Part shown: positions 1 through 8,647 of the stretch, one piece after another
Numbering within the stretch: the stretch's first letter is position 1
How the letters are laid out: the number at the start of each line of letters is the position of its first letter
Source: an uncultured Calothrix sp.
GTDB taxonomy: Bacteria; Cyanobacteriota; Cyanobacteriia; Cyanobacteriales; Nostocaceae
DNA length: 34,785 nucleotides
NCBI GenBank assembly: GCA_937973965.1
Contig: CALJJQ010000164.1
Location: forward strand, 1 to 34,785
Direction: 5' to 3'
Program-made: the position numbers and the translations under genes
Notes under the pieces: model-generated
The model's database searches: none
What the model was told of the DNA's origin: nothing
The model's input: the letters and a program-made list of their open reading frames with translations, nothing else

Positions 1-1276
1 TGATACTCGGAGTGGTCGGGGTGGGTGTATCGGGAGCAGCAAAGACAATTTCCCGAACAGGTGCTTCCCGATAGCTAATGACAGGGTTGGTGATGGTTGT
101 ATTTGCATTATCGGTATTTGTATTGCTCGTGTTTGTCTGGACTGTAGATGCTAATCTAGATGGACGACTGGGGCGATTTAAGCTTAATCTACTACTAGGG
201 GGGGAAGGTGCTGGTAAAATGGGATTAGCAGCGATAGGAGTAGCAAAACCGCGAAAATTCACTTGTCCTGCAATTTTTTTCTGATCAATCCGATTTCCCA
301 CCGAGAGGATGGGTTGCTTGGCGGCATTGGCATTGATATCATAACGGGCATTGTTGCGAAAATCGTTATTACCAGGTTCCCCATCACTACCCAAATCGGG
401 ATTTGCTTGAGCGATCGCCACTAGTCCATCTTCCCGATTACCTTGAATCAGGTTCTGACGCAAAACAGGACGAGCATTGGCTTGAACAATCACCCCAGCC
501 CGATTATATTGGATGTGGTTACCTGTAATTACGGGTTCGGCATTTTGGGCAATATTAATCCCAAAGCCTGTTTGTTGAAAAATATTTTCACTAATTTCGG
601 GACGAGCAGAACCAGAAACCGTCACACCGTTGGCTCCATTCCGGTAAAAGTAATTTTGACTGATTTTGGCTGTAGCATTCCCCGTCACCGCAATACCATC
701 TTGAACACTACCAGTAAAGGTATTGCCTACAATTTGCGGATTTGTTGATTCAATCCACATCCCATAACCCCGTCCTTGGGGATTGGTAATCGTCACTCCC
801 GCGACAGTGACATTATTACCAACCACTAGAGTGGTATTTTGTCTGCCAAAACTACGACTGAGATATTCCCCACCTCCTTGAATCAGGATTCCCCGTCCTT
901 TACCTGCCGTATCGCCTTGGATACTAATTCCTGATTTAATAAGTAAAGGGAATTCTTCGCCACTAGCACTAGAATAGGTTCCCCGACCTAAGACAATCAC
1001 TGTGTTAGGTTGAGCAACTTGCAACGCTCTAGTAATCGTTCGCAAGGGAGTAGCTTCCCTACCGTTATTATTGTCATCTCCACTGGTTGGGTTGACAAAT
1101 AACACATTCTCCTGAGAAATTATTCTTCCACCCCTGTCGTTGGTGGAAAGACTGGGAGTTTGTGCATAAACGCTTGTCGCTAGACCCAAGTTCATCCCCA
1201 ACAACAAGAATGACACTTGTATCGTGGCTTGAAGGAGAGTAGGAACGACTGAATTTGTTATATAGTATTTGACCAT
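1..1276 (-). CDS. DUF1565-type right-handed beta-helix exported protein (3' end outside the window)
   Basis: The minus-strand frame opens with ATG at 1276 and stays open to base 1, giving about 425 residues without a stop, so the C-terminus lies beyond the window. The N-terminus has a hydrophobic segment (VSFLLLGMNLGLA) ending in VYAQT, a plausible signal peptide. Next come FVNPTSGDDNNNG and PLRTITRALQVA, typical of the DUF1565 start of parallel beta-helix proteins. Regular beta-helix turns follow (PQIVGNTFTG, AKISQNYFYRNG, PEISENIFQQTG, PVITGNHIQYNRAG, PVLRQNLIQGN), each about 22 residues. After the helix comes a low-complexity Pro/Ser/Thr/Asn-rich linker. Family knowledge suggests an extracytoplasmic carbohydrate-binding or surface role; no catalytic residues can be assigned. 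It diverges from thiE across a 315-base spacer. Confidence 0.85.
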   Translation of the reverse strand, partial: MVKYYITNSVVPTLLQATIQVSFLLLGMNLGLATSVYAQTPSLSTNDRGGRIISQENVLFVNPTSGDDNNNGREATPLRTITRALQVAQPNTVIVLGRGTYSSASGEEFPLLIKSGISIQGDTAGKGRGILIQGGGEYLSRSFGRQNTTLVVGNNVTVAGVTITNPQGRGYGMWIESTNPQIVGNTFTGSVQDGIAVTGNATAKISQNYFYRNGANGVTVSGSARPEISENIFQQTGFGINIAQNAEPVITGNHIQYNRAGVIVQANARPVLRQNLIQGNREDGLVAIAQANPDLGSDGEPGNNDFRNNARYDINANAAKQPILSVGNRIDQKKIAGQVNFRGFATPIAANPILPAPSPPSSRLSLNRPSRPSRLASTVQTNTSNTNTDNANTTITNPVISYREAPVREIVFAAPDTPTPTTPSI

Positions 1277-1591
1277 AGGACGGCTTTGCTGCGTTGTGGA
1301 AAGGAATTATCAAAGGGAAGGAGAAAGTCACCTGTTACCGGACTTTTTTCACCTCGTAAGACTTTTTTATACCTTAACTAGCGAACTGTCGATATTTTTC
1401 GCACACAATCTTGATTCATATGTTTTTTTTGATACAAATTAATTGAGTAACAGTGATATCAGAGAATAGCAAAAACTCAGATTTTCCCATTTCAGTTTGT
1501 TGACTGTTGACCGTTAACTGTTAGCAGAAAATTGGAAGTTTTATGAAGATAAAATCAAAGTCAAAAAAAACTATAGGAAAAAATTACCAAT
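1277..1591. repeat. Divergent spacer with a heptamer repeat
   Basis: This spacer between the beta-helix gene and thiE should hold both promoters. At 1498-1525 it carries four tandem heptamers of the form YGTTRRC (TGTTGAC, TGTTGAC, CGTTAAC, TGTTAGC), a short tandemly repeated repeat of the kind common in filamentous cyanobacteria. I see no TPP riboswitch core and no convincing short gene here. Confidence 0.6.
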
Positions 1592-2701
1592 ATGAACTGG
1601 GCTGCCTGTTACGATAAAAGCACGAATGGGGTTGAAGTAATGGTCGGGGGATATAGCCGTAATGGACAGATTCAGCAAGTAGTTTGCCGTATTCTCGATG
1701 CGAATTTAGACCGAGCTCGTGAAGGTTTACGGATTATCGAAGAATGGTGTCGATTTGGATTAAAGGATAGTAACTTAGCCTCCCAGTGTAAGCATTTGCG
1801 GCAAGAAATTGCCCATTGGCATACTGCGGAGTTGCGTGCTGCTCGCGACACCTTGGCAGATGTGGGTACGGATTTATCCCATCCCCAGGAAGAAACCCGT
1901 CAGGATATTTTGGCACTACTCCAGGCGAATTTTTGTCGAGTGCAGGAAGCTGTCAGGGTACTGGAGGAATACGGAAAACTGTACCACCCCAATATGGGTA
2001 AAGCCTTTAAACAAATGCGTTATCAGATATACACCCTAGAAACCAATTTAATGGGGTATGAACGTCATCGATTATTACAGCGATCGCAATTGTATTTAGT
2101 CACCTCTCCTTCCGAAAAATTATTGGAAAATGTGGAAGCAGCCCTCAAGGGTGGATTAACTTTGGTACAATACCGCGACAAGGAGACAAACGACTCTACT
2201 CGCTTGGCTATTGCTCAGAAATTGCGACAATTATGCCACAATTACGGTGCTTTAATTATTATTAATGATCGCATTGATTTAGCGATCGCTGTTGATGCCG
2301 ATGGGGTACATTTAGGACAGGAGGATATGCCTATTGCCACGGCTCGCCAGTTACTCGGACCACAGCGCTTGATAGGTCGTTCTACCACAAATCCGCAAGA
2401 AATGCAACAGGCAATTGCCGAAGCCGCAGATTATATCGGTGTCGGTCCTGTATACGAAACTCCTACTAAAGTGGGAAAAGCTGCTGCGGGTTTAGAATAC
2501 GTTTCCTATGCAGCCAAAAATTGTCCTATTCCCTGGTTTGCCATTGGTGGTATCGATCCCAATAATATTAACGATGTCATTGATGCGGGAGCGCAACGAG
2601 TAGCAGTTGTTCGCAGTTTAATGCAAGCGGAACAACCAACCCTAGTCGCTCAGTATTTACTCTCCCAACTCAATCGCGTTCAACCGAAAGCCCATCTTTA
2701 G
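1592..2701 (+). CDS. thiE: Thiamine-phosphate synthase, ThiD2-ThiE fusion
   Basis: The protein has 369 residues, longer than a bare ThiE of about 210. Residues ~29-160 form an N-terminal ThiD2-like helical domain (DANLDRAREGLRIIEEWCRF at 36-55), the arrangement usual in cyanobacteria. The ThiE TIM barrel runs from ~165: SQLYLVTSP, LVQYRDK (191-197), the phosphate/metal region IINDRIDLA, DGVHLGQEDMP (237-247), GRSTTNP (262-268), GVGPVYETPTK (283-293), and the terminal phosphate loop FAIGGID (316-322). ThiE joins HMP diphosphate to thiazole phosphate to give thiamine phosphate in the cytoplasm. The ATG at 1592 has a weak AGGA upstream; the ATG at 1640 (residue 17) is an equally likely start because conserved sequence begins only near residue 30. 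thiS follows 292 bases downstream. Confidence 0.95.
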   Translation: MNWAACYDKSTNGVEVMVGGYSRNGQIQQVVCRILDANLDRAREGLRIIEEWCRFGLKDSNLASQCKHLRQEIAHWHTAELRAARDTLADVGTDLSHPQEETRQDILALLQANFCRVQEAVRVLEEYGKLYHPNMGKAFKQMRYQIYTLETNLMGYERHRLLQRSQLYLVTSPSEKLLENVEAALKGGLTLVQYRDKETNDSTRLAIAQKLRQLCHNYGALIIINDRIDLAIAVDADGVHLGQEDMPIATARQLLGPQRLIGRSTTNPQEMQQAIAEAADYIGVGPVYETPTKVGKAAAGLEYVSYAAKNCPIPWFAIGGIDPNNINDVIDAGAQRVAVVRSLMQAEQPTLVAQYLLSQLNRVQPKAHL

Positions 2702-2737
2702 GATGGAGGTCAAGAAGGGAGAAGGGAAATTGAATAA

Positions 2738-2808
2738 TAGACATCTCCAGAAATTCAATATTAACCCTGATGACACAAGAATTTGAGTTTCTTTGTTGGA
2801 GATGTCTA
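2738..2808. repeat. 12-bp inverted repeat between thiE and thiS
   Basis: TAGACATCTCCA (2738-2749) is the exact reverse complement of TGGAGATGTCTA (2797-2808), with a 47-base spacer. It lies just after the thiE stop. It could be a remnant of a small mobile element or a structured segment in a thiE-thiS transcript. There is no run of T after the second arm, so it is not a typical intrinsic terminator. Confidence 0.5.
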
Positions 2809-2993
2809 ATATATAGATACTATGGGAATCATATTTGATTTCTGAAAATACCCATTACCCCGAAGCTTGTCATACAAAGCTGTATTTCTCGGTATATCTA
2901 ACAAGATTCAAGTAGGATTCCGATATAAGTTTACGCCGAGGGAGTGTTAATCCGCATCCCCAGTTCCCGATTCTCAATTCACAATCATTCAAT

Positions 2994-3203
2994 ATGGTGC
3001 AAATTCAATTACAGGTGAACGGTGAAACCCGTCACTGCTCCGAACAAATTAATTTACCAAAACTACTCACGGATTTAGGTTTTAATCCCCGCTTGGTGGC
3101 GGTAGAGTACAATGGGGAAATACTCCACCGCCAGTATTGGGAAACCACCGTGATTCAACCAGGTGATCGCTTGGAGGTTGTCACCATCGTTGGTGGTGGT
3201 TAG
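2994..3203 (+). CDS. thiS: Sulfur carrier protein ThiS
   Basis: This 69-residue protein has the size and beta-grasp pattern of ThiS (VQIQLQVNGE; LPKLLTDLGFNPRLVAVEYNGEIL). It ends in VVTIVGGG, providing the C-terminal Gly-Gly tail that is adenylated and turned into thiocarboxylate to donate sulfur for the thiazole ring. The tail here is GGG, with one extra glycine as in some homologues. It sits downstream of thiE on the same strand, as in many cyanobacteria. The thiazole synthase ThiG and adenylyltransferase ThiF are not in the window. Confidence 0.93.
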   Translation: MVQIQLQVNGETRHCSEQINLPKLLTDLGFNPRLVAVEYNGEILHRQYWETTVIQPGDRLEVVTIVGGG

Positions 3204-3229
3204 TCGTAAAGGGGTAGCCTAAATGTACT

Positions 3230-3334
3230 GCTGACACCATAGCCGATGAAAGTGGTTTTTCTTACTATTTACTACTCCCGTCACGGACTGTTCCCTATTC
3301 CCTACCCTCACGAAAAGGCTTTTTCCGCAGACCC
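3230..3334. repeat. Dispersed repeat segment ending at the FKBP stop codon
   Basis: 3230-3261 matches a motif (GCTGACACC...GAAAGTGGTTTTTC) also found at 13868-13898 and 19309-19339. The right end, read on the minus strand from 3334, is GGGTCTGCGGAAAAAGCC followed by TTTTCGTGAGGGTAGGG. That is the same terminal sequence as the small element at 9555-9782 and its relatives at 8402 and 10868. The end abuts a TA (3335-3336) that forms part of the FKBP stop codon. Confidence 0.65.
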
Positions 3335-3864
3335 TATTTAATTTCCAGTAATTCCACATCAAAAATCAGTGTCGCATTGGGGGGAATTGGACCAACTCCA
3401 GCTTCACCGTAACCTAGTTGTGGGGGAATAACCAATTGACGACGACCACCGACTTGCATTGTCCCTACACCCTCATCCCAACCTTTAATCACTTGTCCAG
3501 TTCCAATTGCAAATTCAAAAGGCTGATTGCGATCGCGGGAGCTATCAAATTTTGTTCCGTCTGGAAGTGTACCTGTGTAATGAACAACAACTGTCTGTCC
3601 AGTTTTTGGTGTTGCACCAGTGCCAACTTTCAGGTCAGTATACTTTAATCCAGAGGGAGTAGTTACTTCTTTGCCGGATGGGGTGGAAGTGGGGGAGGAT
3701 GTCGCGGTTGGGGTTTCTGTCGGTGTGGTAGTTGTACTTGCTTCGGTGGCTACTGGTGTGCTTGTTTCTTCTGAGGAGGTTTGCGTGTTGTCTGGTGATT
3801 CACACGCAAGGGTTAAACAGCAAGCAGCTATTAATCCAGTTCGCCATAAAATTGCTTTGAACAT
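3334..3864 (-). CDS. Exported FKBP-type peptidyl-prolyl cis-trans isomerase
   Basis: The 176-residue protein starts with a short export signal ([11 protein letters not shown]) with cysteines at 15, 16 and 21, which suggests a lipoprotein; C21 is the most natural anchor although Thr at -3 is not ideal. Residues ~22-70 are a Ser/Thr/Pro-rich linker. The FKBP domain fills ~75-176: [52 protein letters not shown] and [11 protein letters not shown], including the aromatic and Ile-Trp active-site residues. It should catalyse prolyl isomerisation during folding of envelope or lumen proteins. The domain ends normally at the stop, and that TAG is shared with the end of a repeat element. Confidence 0.95.
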   Translation of the reverse strand: MFKAILWRTGLIAACCLTLACESPDNTQTSSEETSTPVATEASTTTTPTETPTATSSPTSTPSGKEVTTPSGLKYTDLKVGTGATPKTGQTVVVHYTGTLPDGTKFDSSRDRNQPFEFAIGTGQVIKGWDEGVGTMQVGGRRQLVIPPQLGYGEAGVGPIPPNATLIFDVELLEIK

Positions 3865-3968
3865 GATTGATTTTTCACACCGTAAAATCTACAAGTCCCT
3901 AGTGTAATCTATTCCCCAAAATGGCAAGGACGGTATTCCGAATATCAAGTGATTAGGGAAGTTTAATT

Positions 3969-4206
3969 CTAAGGGCATATTGTATCCGGATCTACCCCTA
4001 GTTCACGCAGTTTTTCCCCTAGCAACTTCGCACGTTCTGGTTGCTGTTGAATTTGTTCTTGAGGGGTCAAATAAAGCTGATCTGTTTGGTCATATCAAAT
4101 ATAACCCTGGAATTAATTCCTGTAATTCGTTATCCATTGGTGTTTCATCGGAGTCGGGAAGTTCGTCAGCAGAGGGCAGATATTTGCATAAGTTGTACTC
4201 TAACAT
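3969..4206 (-). pseudogene. Uma2-family (DUF820) endonuclease remnant with internal deletion
   Basis: From the ATG at 4206 the minus strand reads MLEYNLCKYLPSADELPDSD, then ETPMDNELQELIPGL, which is a typical Uma2 N-terminus. It then hits a stop near 4093. In another frame DQLYLTPQEQIQQQPERAK followed by LLGEKLRELGVDPDTI reaches a stop at 3969, which is a typical Uma2 C-terminal tail. An intact Uma2 protein has roughly 200-240 residues, so the central catalytic part (about 130 codons or more) is missing and the two ends are joined out of frame. The gene is dead. Uma2 genes are numerous and turn over quickly in cyanobacteria. Confidence 0.8.
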
Positions 4207-4262
4207 GATTATGTTTCCCTATAGTTCCCTATTCCCTATTCTTTTCCTACCACAAACTTAAT

Positions 4263-4676
4263 TTACCAACTATAAATTTCCCGACTAATTGGCATATCTT
4301 CATTATCAAAATTTACCACCCAAGCATCAGACTCATAACCCGTTAAGCATACTAAACAAACAGCTTGATAAGTGGGTAAATGATTTTTCATCCGCAAACA
4401 AAACCAACCCACCTGAAGATTTGGCAATGCATAGCCAGAATGAAGAGACACATCGATTATTGCCCTTTCAACAATTACATGCATATTTTGGATAATATGG
4501 GATGCTAAATTCAGTAAAGGCGGATAGGGTGCGTGGGTATTTCCTTCAATATAGAATTCAATATCTAGCTCCGAAATTGTGCCACACCAAGATGGATTGG
4601 GGAATAGTTGGGTATAGGAATAATTGGGGGGTGGATTATCACTATAATGCAAGTTTTCTAATTTCCAACTACACAT
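4263..4676 (-). CDS. Hypothetical protein, 137 aa
   Basis: I do not recognise this family. The ATG at 4676 has a purine-rich GAGAG about 4-8 bases upstream. The sequence has no signal peptide and no membrane segment. It is rich in aromatic residues and has several cysteines (SWCGTI, GWFCLRM, AVCLVCLTGYESDAWVVNFD), suggesting a compact cytoplasmic alpha/beta fold. The pattern is reminiscent of small immunity-type proteins but I cannot support that. It lies just upstream of the Uma2 remnant on the same strand. Confidence 0.6.
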   Translation of the reverse strand: MCSWKLENLHYSDNPPPNYSYTQLFPNPSWCGTISELDIEFYIEGNTHAPYPPLLNLASHIIQNMHVIVERAIIDVSLHSGYALPNLQVGWFCLRMKNHLPTYQAVCLVCLTGYESDAWVVNFDNEDMPISREIYSW

Positions 4677-4992
4677 ATTCTCTCAATTGGTAGGCAAAGG
4701 GACAATCGGCTAATGCATTTACTCAGACTCCAATGGTTCTGAAAACGTGCCCTGGTGTAGACTACTTTTATTGTAGGGGAACCATAGAAAGAATACAGGA
4801 GACAGGAGAAGGTGCGGAGGGGAATTTTAATAATACTAAGATACTTAGAGGTATACTAATATCCCAGTAGTCCATGTGATTAAATTTAAAGGTATGTAGT
4901 AGTGGCTCTAGTGCCGATAAAGCTTTCATTTAGTATAAAGGCACTATACCTGCAGGGTTGTCGTAGACTAGCGCTACTACGAACCTCCAAAG
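4677..4992. other. Spacer with small palindromes, no gene
   Basis: Nothing convincing is encoded in this 316-base spacer. It contains AGTGCC and GGCACT arms around 4910-4956. At 4989-5004 there is a perfect 16-base palindrome, AAAGCTAATTAGCTTT, which overlaps the stop codon of the 608-residue gene. That could form a weak hairpin at the 3' end of its transcript. Confidence 0.5.
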
Positions 4993-6819
4993 CTAATTAG
5001 CTTTACTACGGGGAATATGGGTATAAATTTGCGCGCCTTGAGCATCAAAAACGAACAGGGGTAAGTCCGCATTATCACTGATAGCCTCTAGGGCTGTTTG
5101 TAAAGTTTGCAGGTGATTAGTGACAAGGGTGACATTCTCGGTTTTACCAGCGACGGGTTGCAAACTCGCTTCTAAAGTCTTTTCGTAATCGGGTGTCATC
5201 CGCACAGTGATTGCCCGATTTGCTAAACTAAAGTTACAAATTCTGGTTGTACCTTGACAGGTTTTTTCCAGGTCGCGTCGGGCAATCTCGATTTCATCGG
5301 GGTTAATTATTTGAGTGCGTGCCTGTTCGAGGGCAGATGTATACAAATCGACTAGGGGTTGGGCTTGGGAATAATGACTTGTCCCTGGTGCAACTTGTCG
5401 AGCAAGGTTCAGGGCTTGTTGCCATAGACTGACTGCTTGTTGCCATTGACTGTTTTGCATGGCGGTTTGGGCTTGTTGAGCAGTGTTACGGGCCTGATTA
5501 TATAATAAACCAGAATTTTGCTCATTGCGGACGCGGGTTTGGGCAGCGATGAGTTTGGGTTGATAGACTTTGAGTAATTGTTGGGCTTGTAGATAAACTG
5601 GACTGGTTTGGGGGATGTTTTGGAGGGCATTAATTACCGTTTGCCAAGTATTTTGGGCTTGTTGGAATTCAGGGAGGGTTTTGGCTGTAGTATCCCGTTG
5701 ACTAGCTGTAGTTGCGATCGCTTTGGCTGCATTTAGGTGTTGTTGCCATCTTCCCTGGGCGAGTAGTTGTACGTTTACAGATTGTAATCCATTGCGGTAC
5801 AGGGATAACCGAGTTTGGGCAATTTGGTAGAATGCACTGTGAGGACGGATTGCCTCTAGGGGTGCGATCGCATTGCGCCATAGCTGTTGACGTGTATACA
5901 GGTCGTTAATATTGTCTGTAAAGCTTCTGGTTTGTTGAATGGCTGTGACACCTTTTTCCCAACCCATAATCATGTGGTTGACAGCTTGGGATTCCGTTGA
6001 TAATTTGGCTGTTAAACTGGCTACTTCCGCAGATCGAGATGACCATCTGGGAATTGCTTTGAGGTTAATTTTTGTTTCTTCTATGCGGGTTTGGAGTTGC
6101 TTTAAATCCCTTTCGTTGTTAGCATTTTCGCCTAACTGTTTTAAATCTAAATCTAATTGACGTGCTGCTTGTAGTGCTTGACACTCACCCAGCACACAGG
6201 GACGAGTTAATACGTATGTCGCGCCGCAAGTTCCGGTAATTCCAGTAATCAACAAACCCAGGAAAATGTTAGATAATCCTGAAGATTTAGACCAAGATGA
6301 TGATTGAATGTCTGTGTTTGTTTCCATTTCTGCCTGCATTCGCAGGGGAGGAATGGATTTAGTTATCGATTGGAGAGTGACTAATGAACTTGATTTTCTT
6401 AGGGTTAATGCGGAACTATGTTCTGGGGTGACAGCAGAATTTGTTGAATGGGTGTGTCGGATTTTAAAGGTGACGATCCGTTTGGCGTAGGGACGTTTTA
6501 CCCCCAGTTTGCGGAAAAAAAACTCCACCTTGTGTGTAATATATTCTGGATGTGATTCCATTGTTTGTGCCAACAACACGACAATTGTGTCTGGTGCAAT
6601 GGCAATCTCTTGCGGATGTTCAATTAGTACCATGACACGCTGATGGGAAATGGCACAGCGTACCTGAATTTTCTGACTATCAGTAATTTCCCCAGTTAAT
6701 TTATGTGAAAAGATTTGTGCCAAGACCAACAATTGTTCATTGTTCGGTATTGGGGAAACACAATCCGATTTTTCCAAAGATGGGGATTGGTGGACTTGAT
6801 TAATCGAATGCAACTGCAC
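4993..6819 (-). CDS. Single-pass membrane protein with periplasmic helical repeats
   Basis: This 608-residue protein starts with GTG at 6819. Residues 1-125 form a cytoplasmic alpha/beta domain, 126-180 a Ser/Thr-rich linker, and 183-204 one transmembrane helix (SNIFLGLLITGITGTCGATY). The remainder is largely helical and Gln/Ala-rich. Three spaced units share the pattern W....(8-10)..P..S..Y..AQ..L..Y, at 314-341, 392-419 and 466-493, about 75 residues apart, resembling TPR-like repeats. Two Cys (521, 528) and a compact C-terminal domain (~505-608) follow. I recognise the type as a conserved cyanobacterial protein of unknown function. A scaffold or sensor role is a guess. Confidence 0.75.
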   Translation of the reverse strand: MQLHSINQVHQSPSLEKSDCVSPIPNNEQLLVLAQIFSHKLTGEITDSQKIQVRCAISHQRVMVLIEHPQEIAIAPDTIVVLLAQTMESHPEYITHKVEFFFRKLGVKRPYAKRIVTFKIRHTHSTNSAVTPEHSSALTLRKSSSLVTLQSITKSIPPLRMQAEMETNTDIQSSSWSKSSGLSNIFLGLLITGITGTCGATYVLTRPCVLGECQALQAARQLDLDLKQLGENANNERDLKQLQTRIEETKINLKAIPRWSSRSAEVASLTAKLSTESQAVNHMIMGWEKGVTAIQQTRSFTDNINDLYTRQQLWRNAIAPLEAIRPHSAFYQIAQTRLSLYRNGLQSVNVQLLAQGRWQQHLNAAKAIATTASQRDTTAKTLPEFQQAQNTWQTVINALQNIPQTSPVYLQAQQLLKVYQPKLIAAQTRVRNEQNSGLLYNQARNTAQQAQTAMQNSQWQQAVSLWQQALNLARQVAPGTSHYSQAQPLVDLYTSALEQARTQIINPDEIEIARRDLEKTCQGTTRICNFSLANRAITVRMTPDYEKTLEASLQPVAGKTENVTLVTNHLQTLQTALEAISDNADLPLFVFDAQGAQIYTHIPRSKAN

Positions 6820-7149
6820 AGGCTAACCAACTAAATATTTCAAGGGCGAACAAGTTGACACTTGTTTTAGCACAGTTTATTTTTATTTCCCAAATTAAAA
6901 ATGACTTTTTCTGCAACTTGCGAAACTCAACTCCACCGGATAGGTCTAACTCGTTGGAAATCAACACCACAAAAATATCGCAATTCTATTTCCGTAGTCC
7001 AAAATATTGGTTTTGACTGTTGACTGAACTGTCAACGGTTAACAGTCAACAACCCTAGATGTAAGATTTTCAAAATCATTTAAGGATTGCGATCGCAAAA
7101 CTAGAATTCTCATTCACAGTTACTTATCCTGTATTTTTTCCTCAATCAT
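6820..7149. repeat. Divergent spacer with a TGTTGACTG hairpin
   Basis: This 330-base spacer separates two diverging genes and should contain both promoters. TGTTGACTG (7018-7026) pairs exactly with CAGTCAACA (7043-7051). Between them lie further GTCAAC/GTTAAC units of the heptamer family also seen near 1498 and 17224. A GCGATCGC HIP1 site is at about 7089. No short gene is evident. Confidence 0.6.
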
Positions 7150-8391
7150 ATGTTCAATCGCATCCGCCGTTTATTTAACCAGTTTTTCCGTAATTCCCGC
7201 ACAATCAACAACGAACCTATCAATAAAGTTAGTTTGATTGTAATTATTTTGATTGATATTTTTATCTTGATTAATGTATTTACAGGTCTCGATAATATCA
7301 GTCAATGGTACTTAAGTCCTGAACAGGTTTATCCCTGTTATCAAGAATGGCAAAGTTACCGGACTCAAACTCATCCAGGAAAGGATTTTGATATCGTCAG
7401 AACGGCATTTCTAGATATTAATATTGAACCGAAATCATCTTTACTCAAAACCTATCAAGCGGTAGAAACTGAACATCTAGGTCAAGTTTCTACAATTTGC
7501 CTAGATTATGCCCAGTTGAAGGATGGAATTAACAATTCGGAAAATCAAAAAATTGTTAAAAGTATCGAACAAAAGCAACGAAAAATAAACAATCTAGAGG
7601 ATAAAAACCAAACTATCCGTTCCCAGTATGATTCGAGTTTGTTGGAAAAAATTGCTGGACAACCTCGCGAACAGTCGATAAATGTTGTCGGTGCAGAAAA
7701 AGCAAAAATAGAGTTAGATAAAAACAACCGCAGTATTGGTATACTCAAGCAGGAAATTACTAGTTTAAAAAACCAATTAATTGCCAAGCCAGAAACTAGT
7801 AATTTTTTGAATATCCTCCAAAATCAGGATAAATTTACAACCGTAGAAACTGGATATAAACGCTCATCCTTCTGGTATCCCACCATTCAACTGGGTTTCC
7901 AATCCCTTTTTCTCCTACCTTTAATTACCATTGCTTTAGTCGTCTACCGATTTAGTCAAACCAGAGAATATGGACTTATTTCCCTAATTAGCTGGCATTT
8001 ATTGGTTATATTTTGTATTCCCCTCGTCATCAAACTGTTTGAATTTCTACAAATTGGAGCTATCTTTCAATTCGTTTTTGATATTATTAGCGCCATCTTC
8101 GGGGGACTACTATTTCTCGTCAGCTACGTCTATATCCTTCTCATTCCCCTGATTGGTTTTGGTATTATCAAATTCCTGCAAAAAATTGTTTTTAACCCCC
8201 GAATCCAAGCTGCAAATCGCATCCAAAAATCACGCTGTATTCGCTGTGCAAAAAAAATTCGCCACAATGAAGCCTATTGTCCCCATTGTGGTTATTACCA
8301 ATACGTCGAGTGTCCTAATTGCCACAGCTTGACATATAAATATTTACCTCATTGTCGAGAATGTGGGGCAATTCAGAATTATCGCGAGTAA
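7150..8391 (+). CDS. Membrane protein with coiled coil and C-terminal double zinc ribbon
   Basis: The 413-residue protein begins with a basic, Arg-rich stretch and a transmembrane helix at ~27-45. An extracytoplasmic part includes a Lys/Glu/Gln-rich coiled coil at ~133-212. A hydrophobic block from 245 to 345 carries three to four transmembrane helices. The C-terminus holds two zinc ribbons with four CxxC pairs: C363/C366, C377/C380, C388/C391 and C402/C405 (CIRCAK, CPHCGYY, CPNCHS, CRECGA). The topology puts the zinc ribbons in the cytoplasm. Function is unknown; such ribbons usually mediate protein or nucleic-acid contacts. A copy of the dispersed element starts 10 bases after the stop. Confidence 0.75.
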   Translation: MFNRIRRLFNQFFRNSRTINNEPINKVSLIVIILIDIFILINVFTGLDNISQWYLSPEQVYPCYQEWQSYRTQTHPGKDFDIVRTAFLDINIEPKSSLLKTYQAVETEHLGQVSTICLDYAQLKDGINNSENQKIVKSIEQKQRKINNLEDKNQTIRSQYDSSLLEKIAGQPREQSINVVGAEKAKIELDKNNRSIGILKQEITSLKNQLIAKPETSNFLNILQNQDKFTTVETGYKRSSFWYPTIQLGFQSLFLLPLITIALVVYRFSQTREYGLISLISWHLLVIFCIPLVIKLFEFLQIGAIFQFVFDIISAIFGGLLFLVSYVYILLIPLIGFGIIKFLQKIVFNPRIQAANRIQKSRCIRCAKKIRHNEAYCPHCGYYQYVECPNCHSLTYKYLPHCRECGAIQNYRE

Positions 8392-8401
8392 GTTATAATT
8401 A

Positions 8402-8605
8402 AGGTCTGCGGAAAAGTCTTCTGGTAAGGCTAGGGAGCAGGGGGAGACGCGATATATCGCGTCTGTATGGGAGTAGGGAATAGTTTTAACTCAATGTATT
8501 CCACTTTTGCTTGGCTACAAAAAATTACAGATGCAAGGTTTTTGCACTTATATACACTAAAAGTATTTCTCCAAAATTGGAAAGACGCGACATATCGCGT
8601 CTTTT
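8402..8605 (+). repeat. Partial copy of the TA-flanked small inverted-repeat element
   Basis: The left end AGGTCTGCGGAAAAG follows a TA at 8400-8401. Next come a purine-rich stretch and the palindrome at 8445-8464 (agacgcgatatatcgcgtct). The internal sequence around AAATTACAGATGCAAGG aligns with the complete copy at 9555-9782 read in the opposite orientation. A second palindrome with a changed core (agacgcgacatatcgcgtct, 8583-8602) sits at the right. The expected right terminal repeat is not recognisable, so the copy is partial or diverged. Confidence 0.65.
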
Positions 8606-8647
8606 GATTATTTTTTTGTCTTGTCAATTTATCTAGTAAATTTTTCC

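Noticed and set aside
443-748. Plus-strand 101-codon frame
   Set aside because: It is antisense to the beta-helix repeats.
1074-1331. Minus-strand 85-codon frame
   Set aside because: It is out of frame with the beta-helix protein, which has the signal peptide and conserved repeats in the other frame.
1277-2993. TPP riboswitch upstream of thiE or thiS
   Set aside because: The conserved CTGAGA and ACCTGATCTGG-type segments are not present by eye.
3980-4261. Plus-strand 93-codon frame
   Set aside because: It is antisense to the Uma2 remnant, whose minus-strand protein pieces are clearly recognisable.
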